Origin: G965216745 sp965216745
GTDB taxonomy: Bacteria > Pseudomonadota > Alphaproteobacteria > Rickettsiales > Anaplasmataceae
Direction: 5' to 3'
DNA: 64,000 bases
Assembly: GCA_965216745.1 (NCBI GenBank)
Contig: OZ244191.1
Location: 930,001 to 994,000, forward strand
Below the pieces are notes generated by a model. The model saw nothing but the letters and a program-made list of their open reading frames with translations. It had not been told where the DNA came from and made no database searches. Positions within the stretch are counted from its first letter, which is position 1. Every line of letters starts with the position of its first letter. The translations under genes and the position numbers were made by a program. Of this stretch, positions 7,936 to 17,282 are shown one piece after another.

Positions 7936-10587
7936 ATGCGCAAAATAATCCTTAGAAAAAATGCAAAAGTATTTCATAATCCATCAATACAAAACGATAT
8001 TAATCACCAATCACAGGGAATGACAACATTATCAGCCCAAGACACTTCTACACGTCCGATAGACAATGAAATGGAAATAGATAATACTGTAAAAAGTGAG
8101 AAAAAGGAAAAAAAGGCTTCTAAAACAGTCTCAATAATTCAAGAAAGAATTACTTTTGGTTCTGAGATTATGGAATTTATGTTGGGTAGAGAAGGCGATA
8201 TTCAAGAAAAAAAGGTTGAAATACACGTAGGTTTCAATAAAAACAGATCTCAAATGGTTTCATCTTTTGATGAGGCAGATTGTCAAATCACGAAACTTTT
8301 CTTTGATAAATTTTCCTCTAATAGAGAAAACGTAGGATTTGATACACAAAAAAGAGAAATGGAATGCTTTGTTGGTATGTGCAATAATTGGATTGACGAA
8401 ATTTTGGATGAAATGCAAACTTTCTTGTATAAGAAAGAAGGAGTAATTTTGAAAGGACAACTTCCGATTCGACAATTGGAGTATTTGGGTCTTAATGATT
8501 TCGATCAGAAAAAAATTCTTTCGAATCAAATACTAAAAAAACAGAAACAATTGCATGATTTATTAATTGGGAAAGACGACGAATTAATAAAATTCTTAAA
8601 TTCAGAATTATTGAGATTATACCCAAAAGAACTAGAAGAAATCAACAAAAATTTACCTGAAGGCTCACAAGAAAATAAATGCGCATTGGATCATCAAGAA
8701 TTAAACAAACTTAAGACAGAATACCAAACAAAAATCCTAGAAAATTACATATCAAAACTAACTCCAGAAAAATACAAACAATTTTTATCCAAAAGATTAC
8801 TATCACTAAACAATCTATTAAGCCAAACCCTGGAAACAAAAACATCGATGGAAAATGATTTAAATAAATTAAGAGAACAAAATCAAAAAACAAGAGCGAC
8901 AAGAACAGAAACAACAAACGCAGAAGTACGTGAAAAAAACAAAAAAGAAGACGAAGAAGAAGACAAACACTCCAAAGAAATCCAAATACTACAAGATAAA
9001 TCACACAGAATCTACGAACAAATGGAAGAAATAAAACGTCATAAATCCTCAAATTTTATACCGCCAAAATTCGAAGAAGAATTGCCAGAATTCGAAGAAG
9101 AAGAAACACTGAATTTACTACAAAAAACACAATTCTCATATGCAGGCGAAGAAAAATTTGAGGAAACTTTTGTCACTAAATTTCTGGTCCTCATTAACAA
9201 CCTAGTAATCATGTACCAATTTATTATGTTAAATCAATTCAGTGAAGAAGGATTTAAATTAAATGAAAATGAGATTTTACCAGTAATCTTAAGAAGAAAA
9301 ATAAACTCATTCATTCAACCTAAAAAGCTAAAAGAAGAGATAGAAAAAAACAATCAAAATCAATTTAAAGTATTTCCTTTAGATATTTTTGGAGAAAATT
9401 TTTCAAAAATATTTAAAAAAGAACGAATTTCAGAAATATATAAAAAAGGAGAAATTACAGATATGTCTAAAATACGGTTTGAACAAATAAAAAAAATCAA
9501 TGAAGAAATAGAGCCCAAACAATCAATAGCAGTAAAAAGAGAAATGTTTAGTTCATTCATTAAAACTGAACTAATAAATATTATTGAACTTAGAAGAAAA
9601 AAATACAAATTATCTCTAATCGAACTAAAAAATAAATTAAGCAGTGACAAATCTGCTGGATCTTCTGAAACAACAGATGTTGAGAACAAAGAGTTAACAT
9701 TAAATCATCTAACATTAGAGTCAAGAATCGAAGAAGAGTCAGGACTCGAAGAAGAGTCAAGAATCGAAGAAGAGTCAGGACTCGAAGAAGAGTCAAGAAT
9801 GGAAGAAGAGTCAAGAATGGAAGAAGAGTCAGTCAAAGAAGAGTCAGTACTCGAAAAAGAGTTACAACAAATATTAAATTCTGTAACATTAAAAGATTTA
9901 AATCATCACATCACAGAATTGTATCAAAAAGCAGGAAATCAAGAAAAAATAATCCAATCTACCAACAAGTCAATGAACAAATCATCCTATTTTGATCCAA
10001 ATAACCAATTATATCAAGAATTAGATCGCTTGTCACAATATTATGATCAAATAATTAAATTAAATTCACAAAAAAATAGAATCAGATTCTGTAACTTGAT
10101 TCTTACTATTAGTGATAGCAGCAATATGAAATCACATAAAGTTTTTGAAGAAAATAATATTCCATTGGAGGCGTCCGAAAACACACTGAAAAAGAAAATT
10201 CAAGATATATTTAAATACAAAGAAAAAAATCAGATATTGAGTAATATAAAGTTTAATATGTCAGGAAAATTGAAAAAATATTCATCCCAAGATCTAGAAA
10301 TATTTCTAGAGAAGTTAAAAACAATTGGAGAAAGTAATTTGAAAGAAGATTTCTCGTTGATATTAGAAGATTTAAAACCCCAATTCTCTAATAGACAACA
10401 ATCAAACAATATAGGATTACCAGAATTGATAAATCTTCTTTTGAATGTGACATTAGAAAGAAAAAATTTAATGAAGCAAAATCAAACACAACAAAATTCA
10501 AGTCATCTCCCTACATCACATTTAGATAATACATTGATAGATTCAGAGAATACATTGATAGATTCAGAGAATACACTAACAATGTAA
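7936..10587 (+). CDS. Large coiled-coil repeat protein, unknown function
   Basis: An 883-residue, highly charged protein without signal peptide or membrane helix; I do not recognise a family. Long helical coiled-coil stretches occupy roughly residues 200-370 and 430-590, rich in Glu, Lys, Gln and Asn. Residues 596-642 are a run of a six-residue unit SRIEEE/SGLEEE (18-bp DNA unit, six copies plus two altered ones). The C-terminus carries a seven-residue repeat, NTLIDSE, twice. There is no close neighbour on its strand; a 13-bp hairpin follows 34 bases after the stop. Size, repeats and lack of relatives suggest a host-directed or cytoskeletal-type protein, but this is inference only. Confidence 0.75.
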   Translation: MRKIILRKNAKVFHNPSIQNDINHQSQGMTTLSAQDTSTRPIDNEMEIDNTVKSEKKEKKASKTVSIIQERITFGSEIMEFMLGREGDIQEKKVEIHVGFNKNRSQMVSSFDEADCQITKLFFDKFSSNRENVGFDTQKREMECFVGMCNNWIDEILDEMQTFLYKKEGVILKGQLPIRQLEYLGLNDFDQKKILSNQILKKQKQLHDLLIGKDDELIKFLNSELLRLYPKELEEINKNLPEGSQENKCALDHQELNKLKTEYQTKILENYISKLTPEKYKQFLSKRLLSLNNLLSQTLETKTSMENDLNKLREQNQKTRATRTETTNAEVREKNKKEDEEEDKHSKEIQILQDKSHRIYEQMEEIKRHKSSNFIPPKFEEELPEFEEEETLNLLQKTQFSYAGEEKFEETFVTKFLVLINNLVIMYQFIMLNQFSEEGFKLNENEILPVILRRKINSFIQPKKLKEEIEKNNQNQFKVFPLDIFGENFSKIFKKERISEIYKKGEITDMSKIRFEQIKKINEEIEPKQSIAVKREMFSSFIKTELINIIELRRKKYKLSLIELKNKLSSDKSAGSSETTDVENKELTLNHLTLESRIEEESGLEEESRIEEESGLEEESRMEEESRMEEESVKEESVLEKELQQILNSVTLKDLNHHITELYQKAGNQEKIIQSTNKSMNKSSYFDPNNQLYQELDRLSQYYDQIIKLNSQKNRIRFCNLILTISDSSNMKSHKVFEENNIPLEASENTLKKKIQDIFKYKEKNQILSNIKFNMSGKLKKYSSQDLEIFLEKLKTIGESNLKEDFSLILEDLKPQFSNRQQSNNIGLPELINLLLNVTLERKNLMKQNQTQQNSSHLPTSHLDNTLIDSENTLIDSENTLTM
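9721..9861 (+). repeat. 18-bp coding tandem repeat (SRIEEE/SGLEEE)
   Basis: Six 18-bp units at 9721-9828 read tcaagaatcgaagaagag or tcaggactcgaagaagag with few changes, then a 15-bp shortened unit (9829-9843) and a diverged 18-bp unit (9844-9861). All stay in frame within the 883-residue protein. The alternating SRIEEE/SGLEEE order in units 1-4 shows that a 36-bp pair was duplicated. Confidence 0.92.
10528..10569 (+). repeat. 21-bp direct repeat at the 3' end of the coiled-coil gene
   Basis: Two identical 21-bp units beginning aatacattgatagattc encode NTLIDSE twice, followed by a third partial unit (NTL) directly before the stop. This is a second, independent short repeat in the same gene. 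Confidence 0.85.
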
Positions 10588-10621
10588 ACATCAGAATACT
10601 GGAACTTCTCTATAATCTAGA

Positions 10622-10650
10622 ACTTACTGTTTATATTATAAACAGTAAGT
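10622..10650. terminator. Strong hairpin after the coiled-coil gene
   Basis: A perfect 13-bp inverted repeat (acttactgtttat and its complement) with a 3-base loop, 34 bases after the stop at 10587. No clean T-run follows on the + strand, so a factor-dependent terminator or RNA-stabilising stem is as likely as an intrinsic terminator. Confidence 0.5.
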
Positions 10651-10786
10651 AAGGTTTATCTTAATAAAATTATTCTTGATTTTTATTTAACTAGTAATTT
10701 GATTTTAAAACTACTTATAATATATTGACATGAAGAACATCTGTATGTTATTTTTACGTTTATTAATATAATTTTTTATATAGTTC

Positions 10787-11347
10787 ATGATACTAGATTT
10801 AGTTATAGCACCAGATGAAAGATTGAAAACAAGATCTGAAACATTAGATAATTTCTCCCCAGATGTTCAATCTCAATTCGATGACATGCTATCAAGCATG
10901 TATCATTATGGTGGAATAGGCTTGGCAGGAGTTCAAGTGAATATAATGAAAAGAATGATTGTAATACATATCAAATCCTCTGAAAAATGCCAATTACCAA
11001 CATCACCAGAGTTTCAGCATGAAGGAGGACCTTTTTTCTTTGCAAATCCCCAAATCGTTGAAATGACTGGAGAAGAATGCAAGTTTGAAGAAGGATGCTT
11101 ATCTATACCTGGACAGGTATGGGAAGTGAAGCGAAAATCTTTTGTTACGGTTCAGTACTTAGATTATTATGGCAAACCACAAATTCTCAAAGCATCAGGA
11201 TTATTGGCAAGATGTTTATTGCATGAGATCGATCATATTGATGGAATCTTATATATAGACAGAATTTCAAATCTCAAAAGATCTATTGCTCTTTCAAAGG
11301 CAAAAGATGCAAAAATAAGTCTTAAAGATAATAACAAAAAAATGTGA
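10787..11347 (+). CDS. def: Peptide deformylase
   Basis: Removes the N-formyl group from nascent proteins; an iron/zinc enzyme acting at the ribosome exit. All three motifs are present in 186 residues: GGIGLAGVQ (motif I, normally GxGLAAxQ, here Gly for the second Ala), EEGCLSIPG (motif II with the metal Cys) and LLHEIDHIDG (motif III HExxH). ATG at 10787. The stop overlaps the GTG start of the next gene by four bases (GTGA), so the pair is very likely translationally coupled. The fmt gene often found beside def is not here. Confidence 0.95.
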   Translation: MILDLVIAPDERLKTRSETLDNFSPDVQSQFDDMLSSMYHYGGIGLAGVQVNIMKRMIVIHIKSSEKCQLPTSPEFQHEGGPFFFANPQIVEMTGEECKFEEGCLSIPGQVWEVKRKSFVTVQYLDYYGKPQILKASGLLARCLLHEIDHIDGILYIDRISNLKRSIALSKAKDAKISLKDNNKKM

Positions 11348-12078
11348 TTGCTAGGGGAGAACATCTAATACAGAGTTTAAAAAAAACATGTAGTTCATAT
11401 GACAAACATTCCGATATGCAATACAGAGTTGCTTCTACTTTAGGATTTTTCATAAAAGATCAAATATATAAAAAATATGAAAGCATATTAGAAATTGGGT
11501 GCGGAACTGGTATTTTAACACAGAAAATGATAGAAAAATCCTTAATAATCGATGACAATACAATGATATCCGACATATCACCAGAAATGTTGCAAATATG
11601 CAAACAAAAAATCAATAACCACACTGGGATTAAATTCTCTGTAATAGACGGAGAAAAATCTTGGCAATTGCCATATCGATTAATAGTATCAAGCATGGTT
11701 GTACATTGGTTTATGGATTTATATGCATTCATTTCCAAAGCAATACAAAAAAAAAAAATAATTTGTTTTTCATTACCTTTAAGTGGAAGTTTAATAGAAT
11801 GGAAGAAAATTTGTACGGCAAATAAAATAAAATATAAATTACTTGAATTTACAAAAATTGAATCCGTTAAGAAAAAAATATCAAATTCAATAATACAAAC
11901 TTATCAAGAAACGTTTGAAATCGAATATGAATCTGTTCACAGATTTCTAATGTATTTAAAGAATACGGGACCTCCTTTAATGAATACACATAGCACAACA
12001 CAAGGGTTTTTTCCCATATTAAACCAAAATATATCTATAACTTTTAACATAGGTTATTTCATAATAATACCTAAATAG
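11344..12078 (+). CDS. bioC: BioC-like SAM-dependent methyltransferase
   Basis: A 244-residue class I methyltransferase. The SAM motif is ILEIGCGTGILT (residues about 45-56), preceded by the BioC-type SYDKHSDMQYRVASTL, and followed by MISDISPEML (acidic motif II) and LIVSSMVVHWFMDL (equivalent to the BioC LxxSxxxxQW region). BioC methylates malonyl-ACP to start pimelate synthesis for biotin; several Anaplasmataceae make biotin, which supports the call. The GTG start overlaps the def stop. The C-terminal half is divergent and Lys-rich. A general methyltransferase of another role cannot be excluded. Confidence 0.7.
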   Translation: MIARGEHLIQSLKKTCSSYDKHSDMQYRVASTLGFFIKDQIYKKYESILEIGCGTGILTQKMIEKSLIIDDNTMISDISPEMLQICKQKINNHTGIKFSVIDGEKSWQLPYRLIVSSMVVHWFMDLYAFISKAIQKKKIICFSLPLSGSLIEWKKICTANKIKYKLLEFTKIESVKKKISNSIIQTYQETFEIEYESVHRFLMYLKNTGPPLMNTHSTTQGFFPILNQNISITFNIGYFIIIPK

Positions 12079-12185
12079 AAATAAAAACTTCATCTATACA
12101 ACACACAGCACCGAAAATTTGAAAATAGAATACTAAATTACAACCTTGATAATTTATAGTTACTCAATATATAATAATAATACTT

Positions 12186-12257
12186 GCCGCTATAGCTCAG
12201 GGGTAGAGCGCGTCATTGGTAATGACGAGGTCTTGGGTTCAAATCCCGATAGCGGCA
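12186..12257 (+). tRNA. tRNA-Thr(GGT)
   Basis: A full cloverleaf of 72 bases: acceptor gccgcta/tagcggc, D-stem gctc/gagc, anticodon stem cgtca/tgacg around loop ttggtaa (anticodon GGT, reading ACC/ACT), T-arm ttggg-ttcaaat-cccga, discriminator a. CCA is not encoded. Its last 19 bases are antisense to the 3' end of tilS. Confidence 0.95.
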
Positions 12258-13492
12258 CGTGATTTCCAAAATTCTTTTTTAAATATGAATTCTATTTTAT
12301 ATTCCCATTTTAGATCAAAATTCATAACACCACCATATAGATATATATTATCTGTTATATATAGAATTGGCATTGTAGCAAAAACATCTTTAGGTATATC
12401 ACACATCTGATTGGGCCAACCAGCGGCTATGAAAGCTTTTTTTATTATTTCTGATTCTATGTTTTCATCACTTACTTTCAATCTACATAGAAATCTATTG
12501 TCCCAAATAAAATCTTTTGTTGAATCTGCTTTTATTTTCACAGGCAAATGTATTATCTCCCTTTTAATAACAATATTGTTCTTCTTTATAGAGATTTTAC
12601 ATCTATTTAAAGTGAAAGAACCTTCATTGTTATTTACAACATTATCATAAATCAATCTAAAAGATTTATACCTCGGTTTAACAGATAGTCCTCCTACACA
12701 TAAAATTGCGTACAATAAAATACGCATTGATACTTCTTCAGGATACTCACAAAATAAAATACTATCAATAGAAATAAAACCAAATTGGGAAACTGAAATA
12801 CATTCTTCAATTGATCTGCGTACGTAATAAAGTATAGCCTCCAAAGAACGTTGAGAATGTATTGTCAGAAGGGATATACGATCTAGACCAATTTTATCCA
12901 TATCTTTCAACAACTTTCTATGTAATGCTCTTGATCCAAATTGATTGCTGGGGTCTTCAATCCATGTAAGTTTATATTGTTTTGCATATTCTGATATTTC
13001 TGCCCTACTATGAAAAATAAGAGGCCTCAGCACCGAAACATCATCTTTTACAAAACTTGCAGACATTCCAGTCAATCCCTCCAGTCCACTTCCACGGGCA
13101 ATATTCATGAAAAGTGTTTCAGCTTGGTCATTTTGATTATGAGCAACTACTAAGCAATCAATACCACGCTTGGAACATTCTTGTAATAACAAACTATATC
13201 TTAGTTTTCTCGCATAATCTTGCTTGTTTCCTTTTATGAATTTTCTAGACTCTTCTCTTAAAATCGTACATGATAACCCAATATCCTTACAATAATTTCT
13301 TACAAACTGAACTTCTTGTGCAGACTCTGTACGCAGCATATGGTCAACAGTAAGAACAAATAATTTTTCTTTCGGATAGAAACGTGAAAACAAATGCAGC
13401 ATCACAGTACTATCTATTCCTCCCGAAACAGCCAAAGCTGCTTTATTGAAAACAGGAAAAGAGTCAAACAATAATATGGGATCTATTGTCAT
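12239..13492 (-). CDS. tilS: tRNA(Ile)-lysidine synthetase TilS
   Basis: Converts C34 of the CAU-anticodon tRNA-Ile to lysidine so that it reads AUA, an essential step in AT-rich genomes. The PP-loop AVSGGIDSTVMLHLF lies at residues about 20-34, with RKLRYSLL and HNQNDQAETLFMNIARGSG after it, as in all TilS. The ATG at 13492 gives 417 residues; an in-frame TTG at 13501 would add three. The last codons (SRAAIGI) and the TGA lie on the complement of the tRNA-Thr(GGT) T-arm and acceptor, so the two genes overlap tail to tail. Confidence 0.93.
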   Translation of the reverse strand: MTIDPILLFDSFPVFNKAALAVSGGIDSTVMLHLFSRFYPKEKLFVLTVDHMLRTESAQEVQFVRNYCKDIGLSCTILREESRKFIKGNKQDYARKLRYSLLLQECSKRGIDCLVVAHNQNDQAETLFMNIARGSGLEGLTGMSASFVKDDVSVLRPLIFHSRAEISEYAKQYKLTWIEDPSNQFGSRALHRKLLKDMDKIGLDRISLLTIHSQRSLEAILYYVRRSIEECISVSQFGFISIDSILFCEYPEEVSMRILLYAILCVGGLSVKPRYKSFRLIYDNVVNNNEGSFTLNRCKISIKKNNIVIKREIIHLPVKIKADSTKDFIWDNRFLCRLKVSDENIESEIIKKAFIAAGWPNQMCDIPKDVFATMPILYITDNIYLYGGVMNFDLKWEYKIEFIFKKEFWKSRAAIGI

Positions 13493-13636
13493 AAAATTCA
13501 AATATTGAGATCATGAAAAAAACATAGATATATGCCAAATATTCAGCTAAAACAAGAAATTGTATTCAAAAAATATTTATTAATATAATCTCAATTATAT
13601 GTTATACTTGATACAACTACAATTAAATATCAATAA

Positions 13637-14215
13637 ATGAATCATGCAAAATTCATAAAATGCAATAACGTAACAATAAATTACTCATGGAACATTGTAA
13701 TAAAAAACATTAATTTACATGTCAAATCCCCATCAATAGTCATTATAAAAGGCTCAAATGGAAAAGGAAAAAGTTCATTGTTGAAAGCAATTGCAGGACT
13801 AAATTCAAGCCACACAGGCACAATTCTCAAAACAGAATCATTGTTTTTAGGTCACAAACTAGCCTGTAAAAACAAATTAAAAGTCATAGAAAATATGGAA
13901 ATGTGGCATTCTTGGTATAAATCAGATAAAGATCTAATCTCTAAATCAATCAGATCACTTGGACTGCAAAATATAACTCAAATGAAATTCGAAAATCTAT
14001 CTTGTGGATGGCAAAAGAGAGTGGCAATATCAAGAGTTGTTATTGGAGACAAAGCAATATGGCTGCTAGATGAACCATTCACACACTTGGATACAGAAGG
14101 TCGAAATCTTTTGTATAATCTGATCATAGATAAATACAAACAATCCGGTATTATAATGTTAACAACCAACCAAGACATAGATTTTGATGTTCAGTGTCAA
14201 ACAATCAATCTCTAA
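13637..14215 (+). CDS. ccmA: Haem exporter ATP-binding protein CcmA
   Basis: ATPase of the CcmABCD complex that releases holo-CcmE during cytochrome c maturation. 192 residues, short as CcmA usually is. Walker A is GSNGKGKSSLLKAIAGL, the signature is LSCGWQKRVAISR (Trp in place of the usual Gln, common in CcmA) and Walker B is AIWLLDEPFTHLD. ccmB is not adjacent, as expected from scattered ccm genes in Rickettsiales. It is divergent from tilS, separated by about 144 bases. Confidence 0.88.
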   Translation: MNHAKFIKCNNVTINYSWNIVIKNINLHVKSPSIVIIKGSNGKGKSSLLKAIAGLNSSHTGTILKTESLFLGHKLACKNKLKVIENMEMWHSWYKSDKDLISKSIRSLGLQNITQMKFENLSCGWQKRVAISRVVIGDKAIWLLDEPFTHLDTEGRNLLYNLIIDKYKQSGIIMLTTNQDIDFDVQCQTINL

Positions 14216-14386
14216 AACAACTAGTAGAATCTTCTTGATATATAATATACTTTTTATAGAAATTAATCACATAGCATTATAAATTCATTTAACCGGAATT
14301 AAATATAGAATATAGTATTACATTTATTTGATTGTTATAAGGGTTTATTATAGATACTTGAAGTATAAGTATGTTTCGGAGTCATT

Positions 14387-15034
14387 TTGTCTGTCTTGTC
14401 ATTGTTTTTAGAGGCTGATTGGGTAATAAAAAGCGTGATGATATCTTTAATGTTTTCTTCTTTATTGTCTTGGACTCTAATTCTAGAAAAAATTCTTGAA
14501 ATAAAAAAACAAAACAATAGGTTAGATGTCTTTGAACTCATGATAGGTTCGGGCCAAGCAATTGATCAAATATATAAAAACGCTAATTCCAATCTGAATA
14601 GTTCTGCTAGTAAAGTTTTTGTTGCAGCTATAAACGAAATTAAAAATTCACACACAGGAAAACAAAATTCAGAAATACTGATCAAAGTCCAAAAAGTAAT
14701 AGACATTGAATGCAATAAGTCTTTAAGCTCATTAGAGAAAAACACTGATTATATAGCAACAATAGGTTCTACTGCACCATTCATTGGTCTATTTGGCACA
14801 GTCTGGGGAATAATGAATAGTTTCCAAACAATAGCATTAACCAAAAATGCTAGCTTGGCAATATTGGCTCCCAATATTTCTGAAGCTCTTTTTTCTACCG
14901 CTGCGGGTCTTATAGTGGCAATACCGGCCTTTGCTCTATATAATAGAATTGTATCTTTAATTAGTAGGTTCAACCAAAAGCTTAGTCTTTTTGCAAATGT
15001 TTTGATTTTAACTTTAGAAAAAGAGTTGAAATGA
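14387..15034 (+). CDS. tolQ: TolQ proton channel subunit
   Basis: Inner-membrane subunit of the Tol-Pal motor that couples proton flow to outer-membrane constriction. 215 residues with three membrane helices: about 11-33, 125-150 and 165-190. The helix 2-3 area has the family wording ATIGSTAPFIGLFGTVWGIMNSF and SEALFSTAAGLIVAIPAFALYN. The start is TTG at 14387, supported by GGAG about seven bases upstream. It overlaps tolR by four bases (ATGA), the head of a tolQ-tolR-tolA-mltG unit. tolB and pal are not in the window. Confidence 0.93.
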   Translation: MSVLSLFLEADWVIKSVMISLMFSSLLSWTLILEKILEIKKQNNRLDVFELMIGSGQAIDQIYKNANSNLNSSASKVFVAAINEIKNSHTGKQNSEILIKVQKVIDIECNKSLSSLEKNTDYIATIGSTAPFIGLFGTVWGIMNSFQTIALTKNASLAILAPNISEALFSTAAGLIVAIPAFALYNRIVSLISRFNQKLSLFANVLILTLEKELK

Positions 15035-15420
15035 AAAAACATACAGTAATAAATCAAATAAATGTAACACCTTTTGTAGATGTAATGTTAGTTTTGTTAA
15101 TAGTTTTTATGGTCACTTCACCTATGCTGGAAAATGAAGTAAAGGTCAATCTACCTGATATAGCTGAGGCTCAAAGCTCAAATAATCCCAACAAACCAAT
15201 AGTGTTCTCTATCAATTCAGAGGGTAATATTTTCTTGCACGAAAAAGAAATAAATTCATCTGAAATATCGAAAGCTCTATCGAATATCACTCAAGACAAC
15301 CAGTCTATTATCTTTGTAAGAGGAGACAAAGATACCAGCTATGGACAAATAGCCAAAGTTATATCAAGCATAAAACTTGCGGGTTTTGATAAAATATCTC
15401 TGATATCAAATATACAGTGA
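15031..15420 (+). CDS. tolR: TolR
   Basis: Partner of TolQ with a single membrane helix and a periplasmic domain. 129 residues. The helix carries the proton-relay aspartate, Asp17 in NVTPFVDVMLVLLIVFMV, followed by TSPMLENEVKVNLPD and the C-terminal VRGDKDTSYGQIAKVI, all typical of TolR/ExbD. Start and stop overlap its neighbours by four bases each, so the three tol genes are coupled. Pairing with a TolA-type protein rather than TonB favours TolR over ExbD. Confidence 0.93.
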   Translation: MKKHTVINQINVTPFVDVMLVLLIVFMVTSPMLENEVKVNLPDIAEAQSSNNPNKPIVFSINSEGNIFLHEKEINSSEISKALSNITQDNQSIIFVRGDKDTSYGQIAKVISSIKLAGFDKISLISNIQ

Positions 15421-16298
15421 AAAAGTACCTATATATTATAATATTACTTAGAATAATTGTTTACCCAATAGTATTTGCATTAGACTCCAAGCCAGCACAA
15501 TACTTGATAGATAGAAGGACTTTTACCATTTCAACTATTATTCATATTTTAACAATAACAATCATCTCTCTAAACACCCACCAATCTAAAAATATAATAC
15601 ATGTTGACCAAGGCAACCCATTGGTCATAGAAAACATAAACATCGCACTAGAAAATAATTTGCTTTTCACTGGCACTAATGATGACGAAAGCTTGCAAAC
15701 ATCAAATTCAATATTACAAAGATCTTACAATGAAGTTGAAGCTAAAGCAGAAGAATTCATACCAAAAAACTCTGAAATATCATTTCCTTCACAAAAAGAC
15801 TATCAAAGATCAAAACAAATCTTGAAAAAGAGATCTGAAGCAGAAAAAAAAAAGCAACAAGAAGAACTATTATTTGCAACCATGCTTAAATCTGTAAAAA
15901 AAGATAAACCTAAAATACCTACCCCTAAAAAAGAAGAAGGAGTTGTAGGCAAAGGGGCAACACCAGAGCATAACTCTTATAAAGAAATGAGCATAACCGC
16001 AATTGATGCTATAAGAAGCAAATTTATACAATGTTGGACACTTCCATACGGAAGTAAAGATTCGCACAAAAATAAAGTTACTTTGGTAGTTTACTTAGAT
16101 ATAAATGCAAATGTAAAAACCGTAGAACTCATAAATGACAAGTCTAATCGCTATAAAAAAAATCCTTCCTTTCGAGCTATGGCAGATAGTGCAATTCGTG
16201 CAGTATATAAATGTAGCCCACTATCTGGACTTCCTAAAGAGGATTATGATACTTGGAACACTATGGAAATTCATTTCGACCCTTCGGAGATGTTTTAA
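15417..16298 (+). CDS. tolA: TolA-like periplasmic linking protein
   Basis: Spans from the TolQR motor to Pal/TolB at the outer membrane. The 293-residue product has a hydrophobic anchor (FTISTIIHILTITIISL, residues about 36-52), an acidic to Lys/Glu-rich helical linker (KQILKKRSEAEKKKQQEEL, about 141-160) and a C-terminal TolA fold (IRSKFIQCWTLPYG, ALDINANVKTV-like YLDINANVKTVELI, FRAMADSAIRAVYKCSPL). The GTG start overlaps tolR and adds an extra hydrophobic stretch (residues 4-20) not usual for TolA; the real start may be further in. The linker is short compared with E. coli TolA. Confidence 0.85.
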   Translation: MKKYLYIIILLRIIVYPIVFALDSKPAQYLIDRRTFTISTIIHILTITIISLNTHQSKNIIHVDQGNPLVIENINIALENNLLFTGTNDDESLQTSNSILQRSYNEVEAKAEEFIPKNSEISFPSQKDYQRSKQILKKRSEAEKKKQQEELLFATMLKSVKKDKPKIPTPKKEEGVVGKGATPEHNSYKEMSITAIDAIRSKFIQCWTLPYGSKDSHKNKVTLVVYLDINANVKTVELINDKSNRYKKNPSFRAMADSAIRAVYKCSPLSGLPKEDYDTWNTMEIHFDPSEMF

Positions 16299-16321
16299 AT
16301 GTATACAATCAATCAAATTCA

Positions 16322-17272
16322 ATGAAATTATTCCGGAATTTTTATCTGATTGCCTTATACATTCTATTTATAGTTAACAGCGGTGTGTATTATTTTATGA
16401 TAATGCCAGCAACACAACACTCTCATATAATCGAAATAAAGCCAAATACTTCTATCAATAGAATAATCTCAATTATGCAAGAGAACAATATCAATATAGA
16501 TAAATTCTATGCTCTAGTATATTTCAAAATATTATCAATGACACCCAAATCAGGTCAATATGAAATACAATCAAATATATCACAATTGGGTGTATTACGT
16601 AAAATACATAAAAGTAAGCAAATTATGCATCAAATAACCATACCCGAAGGACTTACAAAATACCAAATTATCAATATTTTAGAACAAGATGGTAGAATAC
16701 AAACAAGCTCAGACTCAATCTATGAAATAGAAGAAGGAACTTTATTTCCCAGCACTTATAACTTTTATAAAAACGACAGTACAAAAAAAATATTATCATG
16801 CATGCAACACACACATAAACAAGTATTAGAAAAAATGTGGGAAGAAAGAGAAATAAATCCGAATATTAGTTCCGCAAAAGAAGCCTTGATTCTAGCTTCA
16901 ATAATACAAAAAGAAGCAGGACCTAAAGATGACATGCGAAGAATTGCAGCAGTGTTTATAAATAGACTTAATATAGGCATGAAACTAGACTCAGATCCAA
17001 CGGTAATATTTGGAATAAGCGATGGTTACGGAGCTATAGATGGAAATCTAACAAAAAAAGATTTAAAAATAAAAAATAAATTTAACACCTATTACATCAA
17101 AAAATTGCCAGAATCAGCAATATGTAATCCTGGAGCTCATGCAATATTTGCAGCTCTACACCCCTTGAAAACAAAAGAACTATATTTTGTTTCTAACAAA
17201 CAAGGAAGTCATTTGTTTTCTAGGACACTGAAAGAACACATAAACAACATCAAGGAAGTAAATCGCAAATAA
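16322..17272 (+). CDS. mltG: Endolytic murein transglycosylase MltG
   Basis: Cleaves nascent glycan strands and sets their length (YceG family). 316 residues from the ATG at 16322 (MKLFRNFYLIAL); an upstream in-frame start inside tolA would add unrelated residues. One N-terminal membrane helix (about 7-28), a LysM-like part, then the catalytic region LILASIIQKEAG with the catalytic Glu at about 198, RIAAVFINRLNIGMKLDSDP and the C-terminal ICNPGAHAIFAAL. It follows tolA by 23 bases and is probably in the same operon. With mraY it implies that glycan strands are polymerised in this organism. Confidence 0.92.
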   Translation: MKLFRNFYLIALYILFIVNSGVYYFMIMPATQHSHIIEIKPNTSINRIISIMQENNINIDKFYALVYFKILSMTPKSGQYEIQSNISQLGVLRKIHKSKQIMHQITIPEGLTKYQIINILEQDGRIQTSSDSIYEIEEGTLFPSTYNFYKNDSTKKILSCMQHTHKQVLEKMWEEREINPNISSAKEALILASIIQKEAGPKDDMRRIAAVFINRLNIGMKLDSDPTVIFGISDGYGAIDGNLTKKDLKIKNKFNTYYIKKLPESAICNPGAHAIFAALHPLKTKELYFVSNKQGSHLFSRTLKEHINNIKEVNRK

Positions 17273-17282
17273 CTTTATGCAT

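Noticed and set aside
8711..9052. Leu/Phe-rich antisense frame within the 883-residue gene
   Set aside because: Complement of Lys/Glu-rich coiled-coil codons gives Phe/Leu-rich text that mimics membrane helices; not a gene.
9590..9814. Antisense frame reading LLRFLTLLRVLT repeats
   Set aside because: Reverse complement of the SRIEEE repeat, not independent coding.
12216..12410. Short forward frame across the tRNA-Thr and tilS end
   Set aside because: Starts within the tRNA and runs antisense to tilS; no support.
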